This document shows, piece by piece, positions 10,543-22,685 of a stretch of DNA of 48,417 nt. A program made the position numbers and the translations under genes. Source of the DNA: Branchiostoma floridae (taxonomy: Eukaryota > Chordata > Leptocardii > Amphioxiformes > Branchiostomatidae); the NCBI RefSeq assembly GCF_000003815.2, contig NC_049989.1, positions 22,569,496 through 22,617,912 on the forward strand. The letters run 5' to 3'. Below the pieces are notes generated by a model that had not been told where the DNA came from, made no database searches, and saw only the letters and a list, made by a program, of their open reading frames with translations. Numbering within the stretch: position 1 is the first letter of the stretch; every line of letters begins with the position of its first letter.

Positions 10543-10707
10543 ATTTGCCAGAGCAGAATCAGTACTGGAACACTCGGCTGCTGCCCGCTGGGTTCGGAGT
10601 GATTCTGTGGTTCTGTCTGCCGAACATGACTGGTGCGAGACGGATTCCTCATGAAACATACAGGAAGGGCTGGGTGCCTGCTGACTCACAGAACCACACA
10701 GTGAAGC

Positions 10708-10904
10708 AGTGTGTGTGTGTGTGTATGATGTGTGTGTCCATGTGTGTGAGTGTATTTGTGAGTGTGTAAGTGTGTTTGTGTGAGTGTGCATATGTGTGTG
10801 TTTGTGTGTGTGCGCATGTGTGTAAGTGTGTTTGTGTGTGTGTGTGCATGTGTGTAAGTGTGTTTGTGTGTAAGTGTGTAAGTGTGTTTGTGTGTGTGTG
10901 TGTG

Positions 10905-10957
<53 letters not shown>

Positions 10958-10977
10958 GTGTGCGTGTGTGTCTGTGT
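10708..10977. repeat. TG-rich microsatellite/minisatellite
   Basis: Compound GTGTGTGT tract with AAGTGTGTTTGTGTG units, ending in long (TG)n. The long open frames here on both strands are repeat artefacts. Confidence 0.97.
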
Positions 10978-11574
10978 GGAAACCTGGCCCAGCAGAGAAT
11001 CTGTTTTTTAGGGTAGTACGTGTGGGAGAAAAGCCCTTCTTCCAGAAGGCTGCCTGTTGGCTGAGCTGCCTGAATCCCTCCCTCCCCACCAAGGCAGAAC
11101 CTCCTACTGCGGCTCAGTGGAAGGGAACACTGTGCTTAATAATTACAGAAACTTAAGCTTCAGAATTTACCCAGAATATGGGGAGGGGGGCTCGTTAGAA
11201 GAAAGATGTGATTTTTTAATGAGCAACCAGCTTATAAAATTGAGAAACTTACTTCACATAGAAACGCAAACAAAACAACACAGCAGCTAAAAGACATGTG
11301 CATCTTTGTGAGCACGCTGCATCTTTTGTACCAGCCCCATGGAACACGCTGGTAACCCGATATGTTAACTGGGGGAATCAGAAGCCAAGTAGCAGCCTGA
11401 CCTGTCGCCTGGCAACAACAGCTGTCCATCACACGTGCCAATCATCCTCTGACTGACCCGTCAACATGCCGATGACCCAGTGCGACATTTGTAAACTTTC
11501 AATCCAAACAAGATTTTATTTCTTGCAGACTTGTGAGAGATACGGAACTGAGAGATCACGAGGGGCTTGCAGCA

Positions 11575-11735
11575 AGTTTGGTGTGAGTGAGGGAGTGAGT
11601 GAACGAGCAAGTGAGGGTGGGACAGGACAGAGTGTGACCAACTGAACGAGGGAGTGGGAGAAAGGGAAGAGATGAGAAAAAGTGCATGAGATAGGGAGGG
11701 AGAGTGAGGGAGAAAGAGAGAGTGAATACGTGAGT
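11575..11735. repeat. Purine-rich GAGTGAG tract
   Basis: Simple-sequence region of GAGTGAGGGAG type, strongly strand-asymmetric. Confidence 0.85.
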
Positions 11736-12235
11736 GATAGTTGGTAGCTCCGATCTCCTATTTGTGAAGTTGAAAGTAGGAAAGGTTTTGAGCAGGCTTG
11801 CTGAAGTAGTTCTAGCATCCACTTTGGTTTGCTAGAACAGTTGGCCATTATTATTAGGATTGCTGCCTCCATAGGTTGGTTGTGACATTCTGTTCAAGAA
11901 AGGTTTAAGCTATAAGAAGAATTGCTGGACTATGCAATAAGCTCAAGATTGGTTGGTGCTTTAACATTGGCCCTGTGATAACTTGGTCCTGCTAGCTCCC
12001 CAGTTTTGACATTTGGAGCCGGGAAGTTGGGAGCAGGCCGGGTAGAGTGCCTGTAAGTGAGTGAGTAATGGCGGGGGTCTCCGCTTGCGTAATGCGTCTG
12101 TCGTCAGCCCGGCATACCAGACATTCACGGCTCTCCTCTCTCCCAGCCAACACCATGAAAGGCAATACTACAGCCACCGCCACCCCTGGCACACTTTCAT
12201 ACCTAACCATTCTCTGTGTCAACTTTCAAACAGTC

Positions 12236-12541
12236 GGGCCAGTCCAAGGCAGTAGCCCGGTTCCCAGGCAAGTCCAAGGCAGTAGCCCGGTTCCCAGGCC
12301 AGTCCAAGGCAGTAACCCGGTTCCCAGGCCAGTCCAAGGCAGTAACCCGGTTCCAGGCCCAGTCCAAGGCAGTAACCCGGTTCCCAGGCCAGTCCAAGGC
12401 AGTAGCCCGGTTCCCAGGCCAGTCCAAGGCAGTAACCCGGTTCCCAGGCAAGTCCAAGGCAGTAGCCCGGTTCCCAGGCCAGTCCAAGGCAGTAACCCGG
12501 TTCCCAGGCCAGTCCAAGGTAGTAACATGGTGCCCAGGCCG
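12236..12541. repeat. 30-bp minisatellite, 10 units
   Basis: Unit AGTCCAAGGCAGTAACCCGG followed by TTCCCAGGCC, recurring exactly every 30 bp from 12241 to 12511. Because the unit length is divisible by three and several of its frames lack stops, open frames appear on both strands; no coding claim. Confidence 0.96.
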
Positions 12542-12575
12542 GTGTAGCAAGTCTGATATTACGTTGGGCGGTCCA

Positions 12576-14383
12576 GGGAACCCCCCTGCTAGAGGAATAC
12601 TTTATTTATTTGATCTGCCCCAGAGTTAATAGTGAATCTCCCCTGCTAGAGGAACAGTTTTATTTGATCTGCCCCAGAGTTAATAGTGAATCTCCCCTGC
12701 TAGAGGAACAGTTTGATCTGCCCCAGAGTTAATAGTGAATCTCCCCTGCTAGAGGAACAGTTTTATATATTTGATCTGCCCCAGAGTTAATAGTGAATCC
12801 CCCCTGCTATTGTAACAGTTTTATTTGATCTGCCCCAGAGTTAATAGTGAATCTCCCCTGCTAGAGGAACAGTTTGATCTGCCCCAGAGTTAATAGTGAA
12901 TCTCCCCTGCTAGAGGAACAGTTTGATCTGCCCCTGAGTTAATAGTGAATCCCCCCTGCTATTGTAACAGTTTTATTTACTTGATCTGCCCCAGAGTTAA
13001 TAGTGAATCCCCCCCTGCTAGAGGAACAGTTTTATTTATTTCATCTGCCCCAGAGTTAATAGTGAATCCCCCCTGCTAGAGGAACAGCTTTATTTATTTG
13101 ATCTGTCCCAGAGTTAATAGTGAATCCCCCCCTGCTAGAGGAAGTTTTATTTATTTGATCTGCCCCAGAGTTAACAGTGAATCTCCCCTGCTAGAGGAAC
13201 AGTTTGATCTGCCCCAGAGTTAATAGTGAACCCCCCCCCTGCTAGAGGAAGTTTAATTTATTTGATCTGCCCCAGAGTTAATAGTGAATCTCCCCTGCTA
13301 GAGGAACAGTTTGATCTGCCCCAGAGTTAATAGTGAATCCCCCCCTGCTAGAGGAAGTTTTATTTATTTGATCTGCCCCAGAGTTAATAGTGAATCCCCC
13401 CTGCTAGAGGAACAGTTTTATTTATTTGATCTGCCCCAGAGTTAATAGTGAATCCCCCCTGCTAGAGCAACAGGTTTACTTATTTGATCTGCCCCAGAGT
13501 TAATAGTGAATCCCCCCTGCTAGAGGAACAGTTTTATCTATTTGATCTGCCCCAGAGTTAATAGTGAATCCCCCCTGCTAGAGGAACAGTTTTATTTATT
13601 TGATCTGCCCCAGAGTTAATAGTGAATCCCCCCTGCTAGAGGAACAGTTTAATTTATTTGATCTGCCCCAGAGTTAATAGTGAATCCCCCCTGCTAGAGG
13701 AACAGTTTTATTTATTTGATCTGCCCCAGAGTTAATAGTGAATCTCCCCTGATAGTGTAACAGTTTTATTCATTTGATCTGCCCCAGAGTTAATAGTGAA
13801 TCCCCCCCTGCTAGAGGAACAGTTTTATTTATTTGATCTGCCCCAGAGTTAATAGTGAATCTCCCCTGATAGTGTAACAGTTTTATTTATTTGATCTGCC
13901 CCAGAGTTAATAGTGAATCCCCCCCTGCTAGATGAACAGTTTTATTTATTTGATCTGCCCCAGAGTTAATAGTGAATCCCCCCTGATAGTGTAACAGTTT
14001 TATTCATTTGATCTGCCCCAGAGTTAATAGTGAATCCCCCCCTGCTAGATGAACAGTTTTATTTATTTGATCTGCCCCAGAGTTAATAGTGAATCTCCCC
14101 TGATAGTGTAACAGTTTTATTTATTTGATCTGCCCCAGAGTTAATAGTGAATCCCCCCCTGCTAGATGAACAGTTTTATTTATTTGATCTGCCCCAGAGT
14201 TAATAGTGAATCCCCCCTGATAGTGTAACAGTTTTATTCATTTGATCTGCCCCAGAGTTAATAGTGAATCCCCCCCTGCTAGATGAACAGTTTTATTTAT
14301 TTGATCTGCCCCAGAGTTAATAGTGAATCCCCCCTGCTAGAGGAACAGTTTTATTTATTTGATCTGCCCCAGAGTTAATAGCC
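12576..14383. repeat. 1.8-kb satellite array, about 32 units
   Basis: Monomer of 48-59 bp: GATCTGCCCCAGAGTTAATA, GTGAATCCCCCCTGCTAG, then AGGAACAGTTTTATTTATTT. The left part mixes a short form lacking the TTATTTATTT block with full forms; the right part (about 13740-14330) is a regular higher-order array of about 234 bp. Confidence 0.97.
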
Positions 14384-14537
14384 AACCTCCTCCCTAGGAC
14401 CCAGGAAAGGTGAAAGGTCATCCGTTTCCTAGTAGTTAAAATAAATGTATTTTCTGTTCAGGTTTGGAGTCGGGATGGCTGAATGGATTAGTCCATTGGG
14501 CCTGTATGGGGGTTATTACAGCCTCCATGCCAATGAC

Positions 14538-14568
<31 letters not shown>
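14538..14568. repeat. C tract and (CA)n
   Basis: A run of about 17 C followed by CACACACACACACA. Confidence 0.95.
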
Positions 14569-14812
14569 AGACATTATATAACCTCCTGGCTCCATATTAG
14601 GGAGGTCAGCCCAGATTGTAGGCTGGCAGATTGAAAGTCTGGCCTCCCAATGTCGGACTAAAGGTCCGTAATCGACTGCATCAAGGGCCAAAAAGCTTCT
14701 TCCTCGGGGTGTCTTTAGCTGTGTAGATCGCGCAGGGACTTTCCACTTCAATACTGGCAGGGAATCAGAGTTTACATCGTGCCGGGACTTTCCACTTCAA
14801 AAATTGGGCAGG

Positions 14813-15135
14813 CAGGGCTCGAAATACTGGGTGCATGTGCACCCAGGTGCACCCAAAATTGGAACTGTGCACCCAGATATTTTCTAAGAATTATGTATGG
14901 GAAAATATCAAGACGTATAATTCATATTCTTGACATCTAAGTGTTAGAAAGATAATAAGAATGTCTGTCATGATACTTGTTTAAGAATTTGATAGCATGT
15001 AACTAAGTTTTGTTATTAGGTTTTTTTGACATTCTACTTAGATTTAAGTGATGTACCCAAAAATTTTTTGGTGCACCCAATTTCTTAAGCTGGGTGCACC
15101 AATGCACATAATCCCAAAATGAATTTTGAGCCCTG
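14813..15135. mobile_element. Dispersed CAGGGCT element, copy 1 (323 bp)
   Basis: Begins CAGGGCTCGAAAT and ends ATTTTGAGCCCTG, an inverted pair of about 13 bp. Inside are clustered GTGCACCCAGGTGCACCC and GTGCACCCAAAATT motifs near both ends. The ends and size suggest a non-autonomous DNA transposon (hAT elements often start CAGGG); no clean 8-bp target duplication was seen, so the class is inference. Confidence 0.7.
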
Positions 15136-15247
15136 GCAGGGAAACAGACATTCTGCTGCAGAACTTCCAATCTACGCTGGCTGGTTTAGTGTTGGCTGTG
15201 GGGGAATGAGAGGGCAGGGCGAGAACCACCTCATCACAGAAATAACA

Positions 15248-15445
15248 GGCACTTTCACTTCACAGCCTGCTTACTTTCACTTTCACTTCAGGCTTCTTAC
15301 TTACTCTCACTTCAATCTCCTTATTTTCACTTAAAGTTCGCCATCTCCTTAACAGTCACTTTCAATTTACGGTCTTCATACTTACACTTTCATTTCACAA
15401 TTTCACTTCACAGTTGCTTGTACTACATTTAAGTTTACAGTCTTC
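15248..15445. repeat. Loose CTTTCACTTCA repeat
   Basis: Degenerate 12- to 30-bp units of TTTCACTTCACAG type, pyrimidine-rich. Confidence 0.65.
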
Positions 15446-18112
15446 TTACGTCCAACACACTGACTTCATTCTTGCATAACTTTGCAGGCAACTTTCACCC
15501 CACACAAAGTAAAAGCCTCCCGCTTTAGCTTCAAAATCTTGTCCTGGGTAGGGACCACTGTCTTGTGCAAAAAAAACTTCCTTTTTTTTTACAAACCATT
15601 CTCAACTTTTCCCCTTGAAGTATCTGACAGTAAGCTTCATGTGTTGGTGCCACCCGACGTGTGTCGCAGTTAATCAGGGCTGGTGGGGCAATATTTTTAG
15701 AACCGTCAGATTAATCATAGCACCCGTTTCTGGGCAAGTCACCAACTAAGGTTTACTCAAAAACTTCCAACGTTAAATCTAACATACTGCTCTTGCTTTA
15801 CACCCTCTCAACTTCAGGTCAAGAAAAACCTGTCAGAAATACACAAATACGAAAATGTCTCTCAGTGAGTTTCTACTGGTCCTTTGTTGGGGGTTTATAG
15901 CCTTTAAGGCTACTGCATCTCAGTCTTTAGGGGTACTGTGTCAATGTCTTTAGGGCCTTAAATGGGAGGATGTTTAATTTCCTTCGGTGAGGACAGAAGG
16001 AGCGCTAGCTTCCTTCCCCGCTAAGATTAATGACTTAACAAGTTGTGATGAAAGTCAGAAGTTCTAAGCTGGGAGGCTCGGACAGACAGTCGACACCCCA
16101 GCAACATTCAAAGGGTCGCTCCTGCCACAGTGAAGGTCTGATCTCACCAAGGAAGTGTCTTACAGCCTGTTCCCTAGTCTTACACAAGGAAGGGAGCTTT
16201 GGTCGAGTCACACCTTGGGTCAGGCTGTATAACAGGACTAAACAAACTGATGCAACAAATTTTCCTAAGGTAACCTAGTGGTACCGGGTAGTAGCTATAG
16301 TAACAGTAGAATCCTTGAATATAAAACCAAATAGAAATACAATGTAAAAATACAAAACAAGTTCTTCTTCCCAAACAATAATGGCTATCTTAGGTTGGGG
16401 AGGGGGGTCCTTAACAGTTAGGTTAGAATATCATACCCACAGTCAACCTTACCCACCTACCCCTGATGTTTGACAAACGAGTCTAACTCTCCGCCCTGTA
16501 CACAACTAAACGGCTCCTAATCCAGGGTCACCTCGCAGTATGTTCACCTGTAGCAAGGTCGCGCCCTTCAGCTGACAAATCGTGCGGCAATGACCTTCAG
16601 GATATGCACAATTTCCCCAAGGTCAATCCGGGCACCCCACCTATAACTCAGTCTTGTGCCGTTACTTCTCCTACACACCCTCAGGTCATCTAAGGCACGA
16701 CCTGTGGGAAAGCAGCCATAGTGACCTCTAATCTGACCTTCCCAAGGTCACACAGGCTGGCCCGGGTACCATCCGGGTAGTAACCGCTGACTCTATCTAC
16801 TCGCTTGCTAATCTGTGGTCAAAAATTGGCGTCAGAAATCGAAAAGATTGATCCAATGGTTGCTATGGAGACTGGCACCAAGGGTTGCTACGGAAACGGC
16901 ATCCAGGCTTGAAGCAGGCACCACAGCTGAGGACAGATCAGCTGAGGTGTGCAGAGCCCCCCCCCCCCATTCAAAGCCTTGTTATACCTCTTTGTACAAT
17001 GTTGGTTTCCACTACTGATCTACTAGTGTCTTAGGTACTTGACAAATATTATCATTAGTACCCCACTATGCAAGAAAACCAACACACCAAACACATACCA
17101 CACCACACACTTCACTGTTCAACAGAACCACCTTATAAGGAGTGATATACCTGCCGCCAGGTGTGTGAGGTACCTGTGACAGGTGTGATATAGCTGGGAC
17201 AGGTGTGCTGAGTAAAGGTGACAGGTGGGGTATGTAAGCCGTGGTGTATTTTTGTCCTTCTGACGTTATTGCAATGCTGTTTGTTTACTGTTCAGATTTC
17301 CTCCGTCACGGTGAGTTTTCCTCCACCGTATCGACTCCTATATGAGGGTCCGCATGTCCCTTTTCTGTGAGGCGTTTTATCCTATTTCGGTTCCCGTACT
17401 TCGTGGTAAAATGTTCTCTTACTTAACTCCAAGCAAGGGAACAAATAATTTACATAATTGTGTTGCTTGGTTGTATCATAATACATGGGTTCTCAATCCA
17501 GTGTAAAGCGTTGTCAGGAAATTCAAACCCTCCTATATCCTTTCCATAAGAATTTCCCCCCACTGTAAGCTTTAGTTTGGGCAGCCGGTGAGGGGATGAC
17601 AATAGCGCTCAGAAATTCGGCAGACAGAGACACTTCTAAGTAAGTACCGGCCGGAACAGAAAAGGAAAATTTCCAATCTCCATCTCACTGAAGAGCTTTT
17701 CTTCCACCGATCCTGACAGAGAAGACAGACACTATGGACAGTATTTACAGGTTGATTATACCAGGGAAATTTGCTGTTTTCTGTTGGAGGCATGCAGCCT
17801 GGCAGCTGCAGCTCATCAGTCGGCCATTGTTGGCAAAACTCTGGACTCCAGCCCACTATTAATTACCCACCACTTCTTCTGGTAATTCAGCTTGACCCTC
17901 CGACCCTTTCATACACGGCCGCGTCCAATCGTAAAATTGAGCAACTCTCCATAAACAAATTTGACAAAAACCATGTCAAATTGCGATTATGGCACGACTC
18001 TGCATAAACAAGACTGCAGAGAACCGATGTCAAGTCATGTCCAAAATTTCTATAAACAAAACAGCAGAAGATCTGGCTTCAGTCAGAAACTAACAAGCCC
18101 AGGACAAAAACA
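15446..18112. other. Long intron stretch, no gene seen
   Basis: Mostly unique sequence without a supported exon. Contains paired X-box-like motifs GTTGCTATGGAGAC (16859) and GTTGCTACGGAAAC (16884), and a C tract at 16960-16970. Confidence 0.5.
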
Positions 18113-18125
18113 TGACCTATGACCT
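18113..18125 (-). promoter_or_regulatory. Candidate DR1 site (minus strand)
   Basis: TGACCTATGACCT on the plus strand is AGGTCA-N-AGGTCA on the minus strand. Further TTGACC and TGACCC half-sites follow to 18172. Confidence 0.35.
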
Positions 18126-18649
18126 CCTATTGACCGATGACCCGACCTCCTATTGACCCATGACCCATGGTGACAGCAGTAGTTTTGCAGATTCCTGGTC
18201 TTTGGACAAATCAAGTTGTTTCAGTGAGAAAACGGGTTTTCAACTTGTGCAAAATTAGACAGCGAAAAGATTATTTATCAGAATGTTAGAAAAACTCTTC
18301 TTTATGATATAAATGTGGGTCCCAACACCACCCAAACAATCCCTCCCCCGTCTGACTTCTGGCGTTTAATGTCGGCAGATTTCTGCTCTGACGACTGCCT
18401 TAACTACAGCATTTATCTTGCATCAGCGCCTGGCGTTAAACACCCATCATTGGGCGATCCTCAGAATGACTGGTGATCAGGCAGTAAAGATTAACATGGC
18501 TAGAAAAGTGCTCAAGGGCACAAAATTGCTCTCAAGTCTCATGTCTTTTTTAGAAACAAGAAAATCACATAGTCAAACCTGTACTAGTGACCACCTCTTC
18601 ATAAGGACCACTTGGCCATTGATATCCACCAAGAATGGCTGATCTGTCC

Positions 18650-18862
18650 CTTATTGGTCCCCCCTCCTCATAGCTACGGGCCTGTCCCTGATAATTCCTC
18701 CTTCCCCACCATCACTGACTAGTCCCTGATTTACTCCCCCTCCCACCATCACTGACTAGTCCTTGATTACCCCCCACCCTCCACCATTGCTGACTAGTCC
18801 CTGATGAGTTCCCCTCCCCACCAATAGCATTACTGACTAGTCCCCCTCCCCACCATGTAATT
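18650..18862. repeat. 45- to 50-bp minisatellite, about 5 units
   Basis: CTGACTAGTCCCTGATTA followed by CTCCCCCTCCCCACCATCA, irregular. Confidence 0.85.
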
Positions 18863-20039
18863 TGGCCTGTCCTGTGTTCAGGGCGTTTTTATTCCACTCC
18901 TGGTGGAAACCTCTGTCCTGTGCAAATGGCATATAGATCCCTACAAGATCAATTCTCAAGGAATCTCACCAGGCACCAAATGACCTTGGGATGCTGTCTT
19001 GAAGGATAAAAGTGTAGCTGAGAAGGTCAAAGCAAGAAGGCTCCTGTCATGACGACTCAAAGTCACACACCGAGACACCAGAAGATTCCAAACTACATAA
19101 AAACATTTCTCAGAACAATCAGAGGAATTTCTGAACAACCACGTCTAGGAACTGTGGTCTGTGGGTTGATTGACATTCATTTTTGCAGTTATTTCACTTG
19201 ACTTGAGTTTTGTATATACCTATTGCCAAGGTAGAGGGACGGCGTACTAGTAGACACACGTACACGTAGCTTAGGTCCTGTAGTCTGGTTTGTGGCTTGA
19301 GAAACGGCTGCCGACTTGGGAGCCTTCGGAAGAAGTCATCTGTCAGGATAAACTCCTTAAGACTATGATGGAGGTGACTGTAAGGAGATTTTCCAAGATA
19401 CCGCCGCTGTCTTGAAGAAAACCCACCCAAGGAGTCGCTATCCCTCTGGAATTGCTCATGCATAATTACACAATGGTCGGATTTGGAGGGCCAGACAAGA
19501 AAAAGTTTCCTATCTTCCAACTTCCCTGCACAATTCCTTTGGTGTTGTCGTTGATCCCCAGTGCAACTTTGCTGTCCTTTTCTTAAGTTCTGCTGCTGTC
19601 TTGCTGCTATCTAGCAAGGTTTAGCTGGTTTTTTTATCATTCAAACTAGTACTAGCCAAAAATTTTTAGCCAAAATTTGAGCTGACTACCTAATATTTAA
19701 TTGTGGATACCTTCCAGTTGGTGTATAGGGTGTGTAGGTAGGAGAGGGAAAGGTTCTTTGCTACTATACAGCATATTCCTGACAGAAAAAATAGAGCCTT
19801 TGTTGTAGTGCTTGTTTCAGATGTTAAAGTTAGTAACAAACAAAAAAAAAAAAAAATTCTGATTTAAGCTCTAAAGTGATGCAGAAAGGTTTATAATTGC
19901 ATTTTGCTACTGTAGTATTTATTCTACATTAGTGCAATTTAAATTTTTCCTGACTGTGCACCCGAATTTCTGGGCTCGGTAAACCCGTTCCTGGAAATGA
20001 ATTTTGTTGCTGATATCAATGAAAGTATCGATAAGTCCA
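18863..20039. other. Intron, no gene seen
   Basis: No recognisable exon. Between about 19740 and 19985 there are weak traces of the dispersed GTGCACCC element (ATAGAGCCTTTGTTGTAGTG, CTGTGCACCCGAATTTC). Poly(A) run at 19843-19857. Confidence 0.5.
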
Positions 20040-20216
20040 TATTGATCGTCAGGAGAGAAGCGTGACGTGTGATTGGTGGGGAGATTTGTGGGTTCCACGC
20101 GCGCTGACGTCACGGCGCGCTGATCGGACTGATACACACCAAACTCAATCAGCGTCTGCCTCCAGCCAAAACAACATTATTTATTTACACGCTATGATCA
20201 CGGCGGCCATCTTGTT
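20040..20216. promoter_or_regulatory. Promoter/enhancer-like motif cluster
   Basis: Within 180 bp and with raised CpG: an inverted CCAAT box (GATTGGTGG, 20071), a perfect palindromic CRE TGACGTCA (20105-20112) flanked by GCGCGC, and a YY1-type site CGGCGGCCATCTTG (20201-20214). The spacing resembles a CpG-type promoter. Inference: an intronic promoter or enhancer; no transcript can be identified from sequence alone. Confidence 0.4.
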
Positions 20217-20803
20217 TTACAGCCCTAAAAACATCCACATCAAAAAAAAGCAATAAAAACTCACAAACAGAAAAAACAGTTCCGTGAAATTCGCTGCTGG
20301 GGAAATAACAACAAAGCAGAAAACAGGAAATCGTTTCAGGAGAGAACTTGGTTTGTACCGTAATGTAATCTGAGCCTGATGTGTAATTAGATCAGTTTTA
20401 TTGACATTCGAGATGTCATTAATCATGTTGATGCATGGACGAATCAGCTCCATCATATACGGCCGGGTTTGATGTATTGATATAATAATATTCATAATCA
20501 TTTTACACGCAAGACGAAAGCATTAAATACAACCCACATTGTCTAAGCTCTGAATAACAGTCATAATTCTTCATTAACGACCCGGCATTAATTAATACGT
20601 GTGAATAATTAATGTAACATGTTATCTGTGGTTTTCCCAGTCAGACCTGTGAACACTGGTTAGGAGAATTATTAGATTTGGAGGGAAATTCTGGACATAT
20701 GGTGGTTGGTAACATCGTTATGGCTGGGAGAATGTTAATACAATCAGCTTAAGGCGTCCCTTCCTGCACCAGGCATGGGGAAAAAAGGGTTTGTTTCCAG
20801 TTC
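20217..20803. other. AT-rich intron with TAAT motifs
   Basis: No exon. Clustered homeodomain-type cores (ATTAATTAATA, AATAATTAATG) around 20575-20615. Confidence 0.45.
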
Positions 20804-20809
20804 CCAACC

Positions 20810-20925
20810 GACACTAGCGAGTACCTACCGAACCTAGCGAGCACCTACCGACACTAGCGAGCACCTACCGAACCTAGCGAGCACCTACCGAACCTAGCGA
20901 GTAACTACCGACACTAGTATTATAT
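20810..20925. repeat. 20- to 21-bp minisatellite, 5-6 units
   Basis: CTAGCGAGCACCTACCGAAC units. Confidence 0.93.
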
Positions 20926-21361
20926 ACGGGCCAACTGCTAGCACTGGGAAAGGACATAAAATTTTTGATGTTACACCTGCATGATGAAAAGTTGGAGAAT
21001 CAAATAAACCATTTTCTCTTCATTTCTGCTAGTAACAGAAAACTTTGCATGTACTTTGTACACAGTATCATCTGTTTAATTAAAAATATGAACAATGTTT
21101 AAAACACCACTGCCCTAATGCATCAGTTTACAGTGTTGAACTGTATCTGTTAGATGACTTCAGCAGAAATCTAACACCAAGAGAATCTCTCCCCAAAGTT
21201 CCCAGCCCGGTGACGAGAAACGGCACAGTTTTTACCCCGGCCTGATGTCATTATCACCGGATCCACTTCCCACACACAATATCCAAACTGACACCCTGAA
21301 AGGGTTTGACATCATACTTGGGTGATTAAAAATAACATGTTAGAATGCTAATGGTGCTCCG

Positions 21362-21572
21362 AGGATATGTATCTGACATATCGCCATATATGTGCGCCCA
21401 TATATCTCACATATCACTATATATGTAAGGACATATATCTGACATATCGCCATATATGTGAGGCCATATATCTGACATATCACTAAATATGTGAAGACAT
21501 ATATCGCTAATATCACTATATATGTGAGGACATATATCTGCCATATCACTGTATATGTGAGGCCATATAACA
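21362..21572. repeat. 32- to 36-bp AT-rich minisatellite, 6 units
   Basis: ATATCTGACATATCACTATA followed by TATGTGAGGACAT; the unit is rich in short palindromes (CATATATG, ACATAT). Confidence 0.92.
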
Positions 21573-21589
21573 TTCATATCAAAGTACAT

Positions 21590-21840
21590 ACCGGCTCCCA
21601 CAATATTCCAGATCCATATCAGCCCGAGGCCATTACCTACAATGTTCCAGATATCCCCATATTTTTTTCCATATCAGCCCTAGGCCTGTGCCTACAATGT
21701 TCCCACTACCCCATATATTTTGTCCATATCAGCCCTACTTGAAGTATCTCTGGGCCTACAATACTCCAGAAACCCCCATATATTTGTTTTCCATATCAGC
21801 CCTATGCCTGTGCGTACAATGTTCCAGATATTCCCACTGT
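21590..21840. repeat. About 60- to 80-bp repeat, 4 units
   Basis: CCATATCAGCCCTAGGCC ... CCTACAATGTTCCAGATA ... CCCCATATATTTT units of variable length. Confidence 0.88.
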
Positions 21841-22642
21841 TTGCCCCTGATCTACAGCACTCCTACAGAATCTCAGCAAAACGTTGCTGTAAATAGTCAG
21901 TGTGTAAACTCTTCAGCCCGACTCCAGAACACAGGTGACCCTCAGCAGCAGGGTTCTGAACCCTCAAATGAAAACTTGTCACTTAAAGACTGTCTGTGAA
22001 GGGCACACCAAGGTCGTTTGGATTGCACAGCAGCGATCAGATTGGGACATGAAACCCGAGAGGTGCCCGGGGAACATGATATCCCCGGGGGAACCTGATA
22101 TCTGCCTGAGGGCCCAATTTGTTGGAGGTGACAGTTGTTATGGCAAGGCTGTGTCGGGGCAGGCTAATTACACACAGGGTTAATTACTGGCTAATTGGAT
22201 GTCCACTCCTGGTCTTGACCTTGGGTAAACTAGGACCCTAACTCAGCCCCAAAACTAAACAAAACACCAAATCACTTCCACACATTTTGAGTAACGCTGA
22301 GGAGGAGAGACGGACGTCACTCAAAACTTCCAGAAGTAATTTATAATCTCCTCATCCAGTTGTGGAGACTGAATTCCTGTAAGATACTCTAACCTGGAGG
22401 CCATCAACTTACAACTATATAACTAAAGGCTGTTCATTTCTACATGCCTACTAGCTGTACACAGTACATGTCATGGATCCTGTTCATTGTGCTTGGCAAA
22501 AAGAGCTAGGGGAATTTCTTGGGTAATACTGTACATAGTGTGTCTTCTCTGTCGTGACTAGTGGAAGAGTACATGTAGGCCAACTGTTTAATAATATGTT
22601 TATTTGAGCTAAAATGGTTCCAGATCGCTTTCACTTTCTTAC
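21841..22642. other. Intron, no gene seen
   Basis: Contains TAATTA cores at 22165-22198 (CTAATTACAC, TTAATTACTG, CTAATTGG). Otherwise unremarkable. Confidence 0.5.
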
Positions 22643-22685
22643 CTCTCCAAGTCTAAGACATGGGATTACAAGGTCAGTTCTGCGA
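22643..22685 (-). other. Candidate cryptic 43-nt exon
   Basis: Minus-strand segment between a strong acceptor (TTTTCTTATTTCTGACAG) and a strong donor (GAGAG|GTAAGAAAG), 848 bp downstream of the linker exon. If spliced in after 23534-23630 (phase 1) it reads through a few residues to an in-frame TAA, so it could only be a poison exon or a splicing decoy. Seen: the signals. Not seen: any evidence of use. Confidence 0.3.

Noticed and set aside
10649-11156. Open frames of 128-147 codons of Cys/Val or His/Thr repeats
   Set aside because: Translation of a TG/CA simple repeat in both strands.
12068-12629. Overlapping open frames on both strands
   Set aside because: Produced by a 30-bp tandem repeat with stop-free frames; no start context or splice evidence.
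19194-19520. 108-codon minus-strand frame with mixed composition
   Set aside because: No recognisable domain, no fitting splice pair in phase 1; likely chance.
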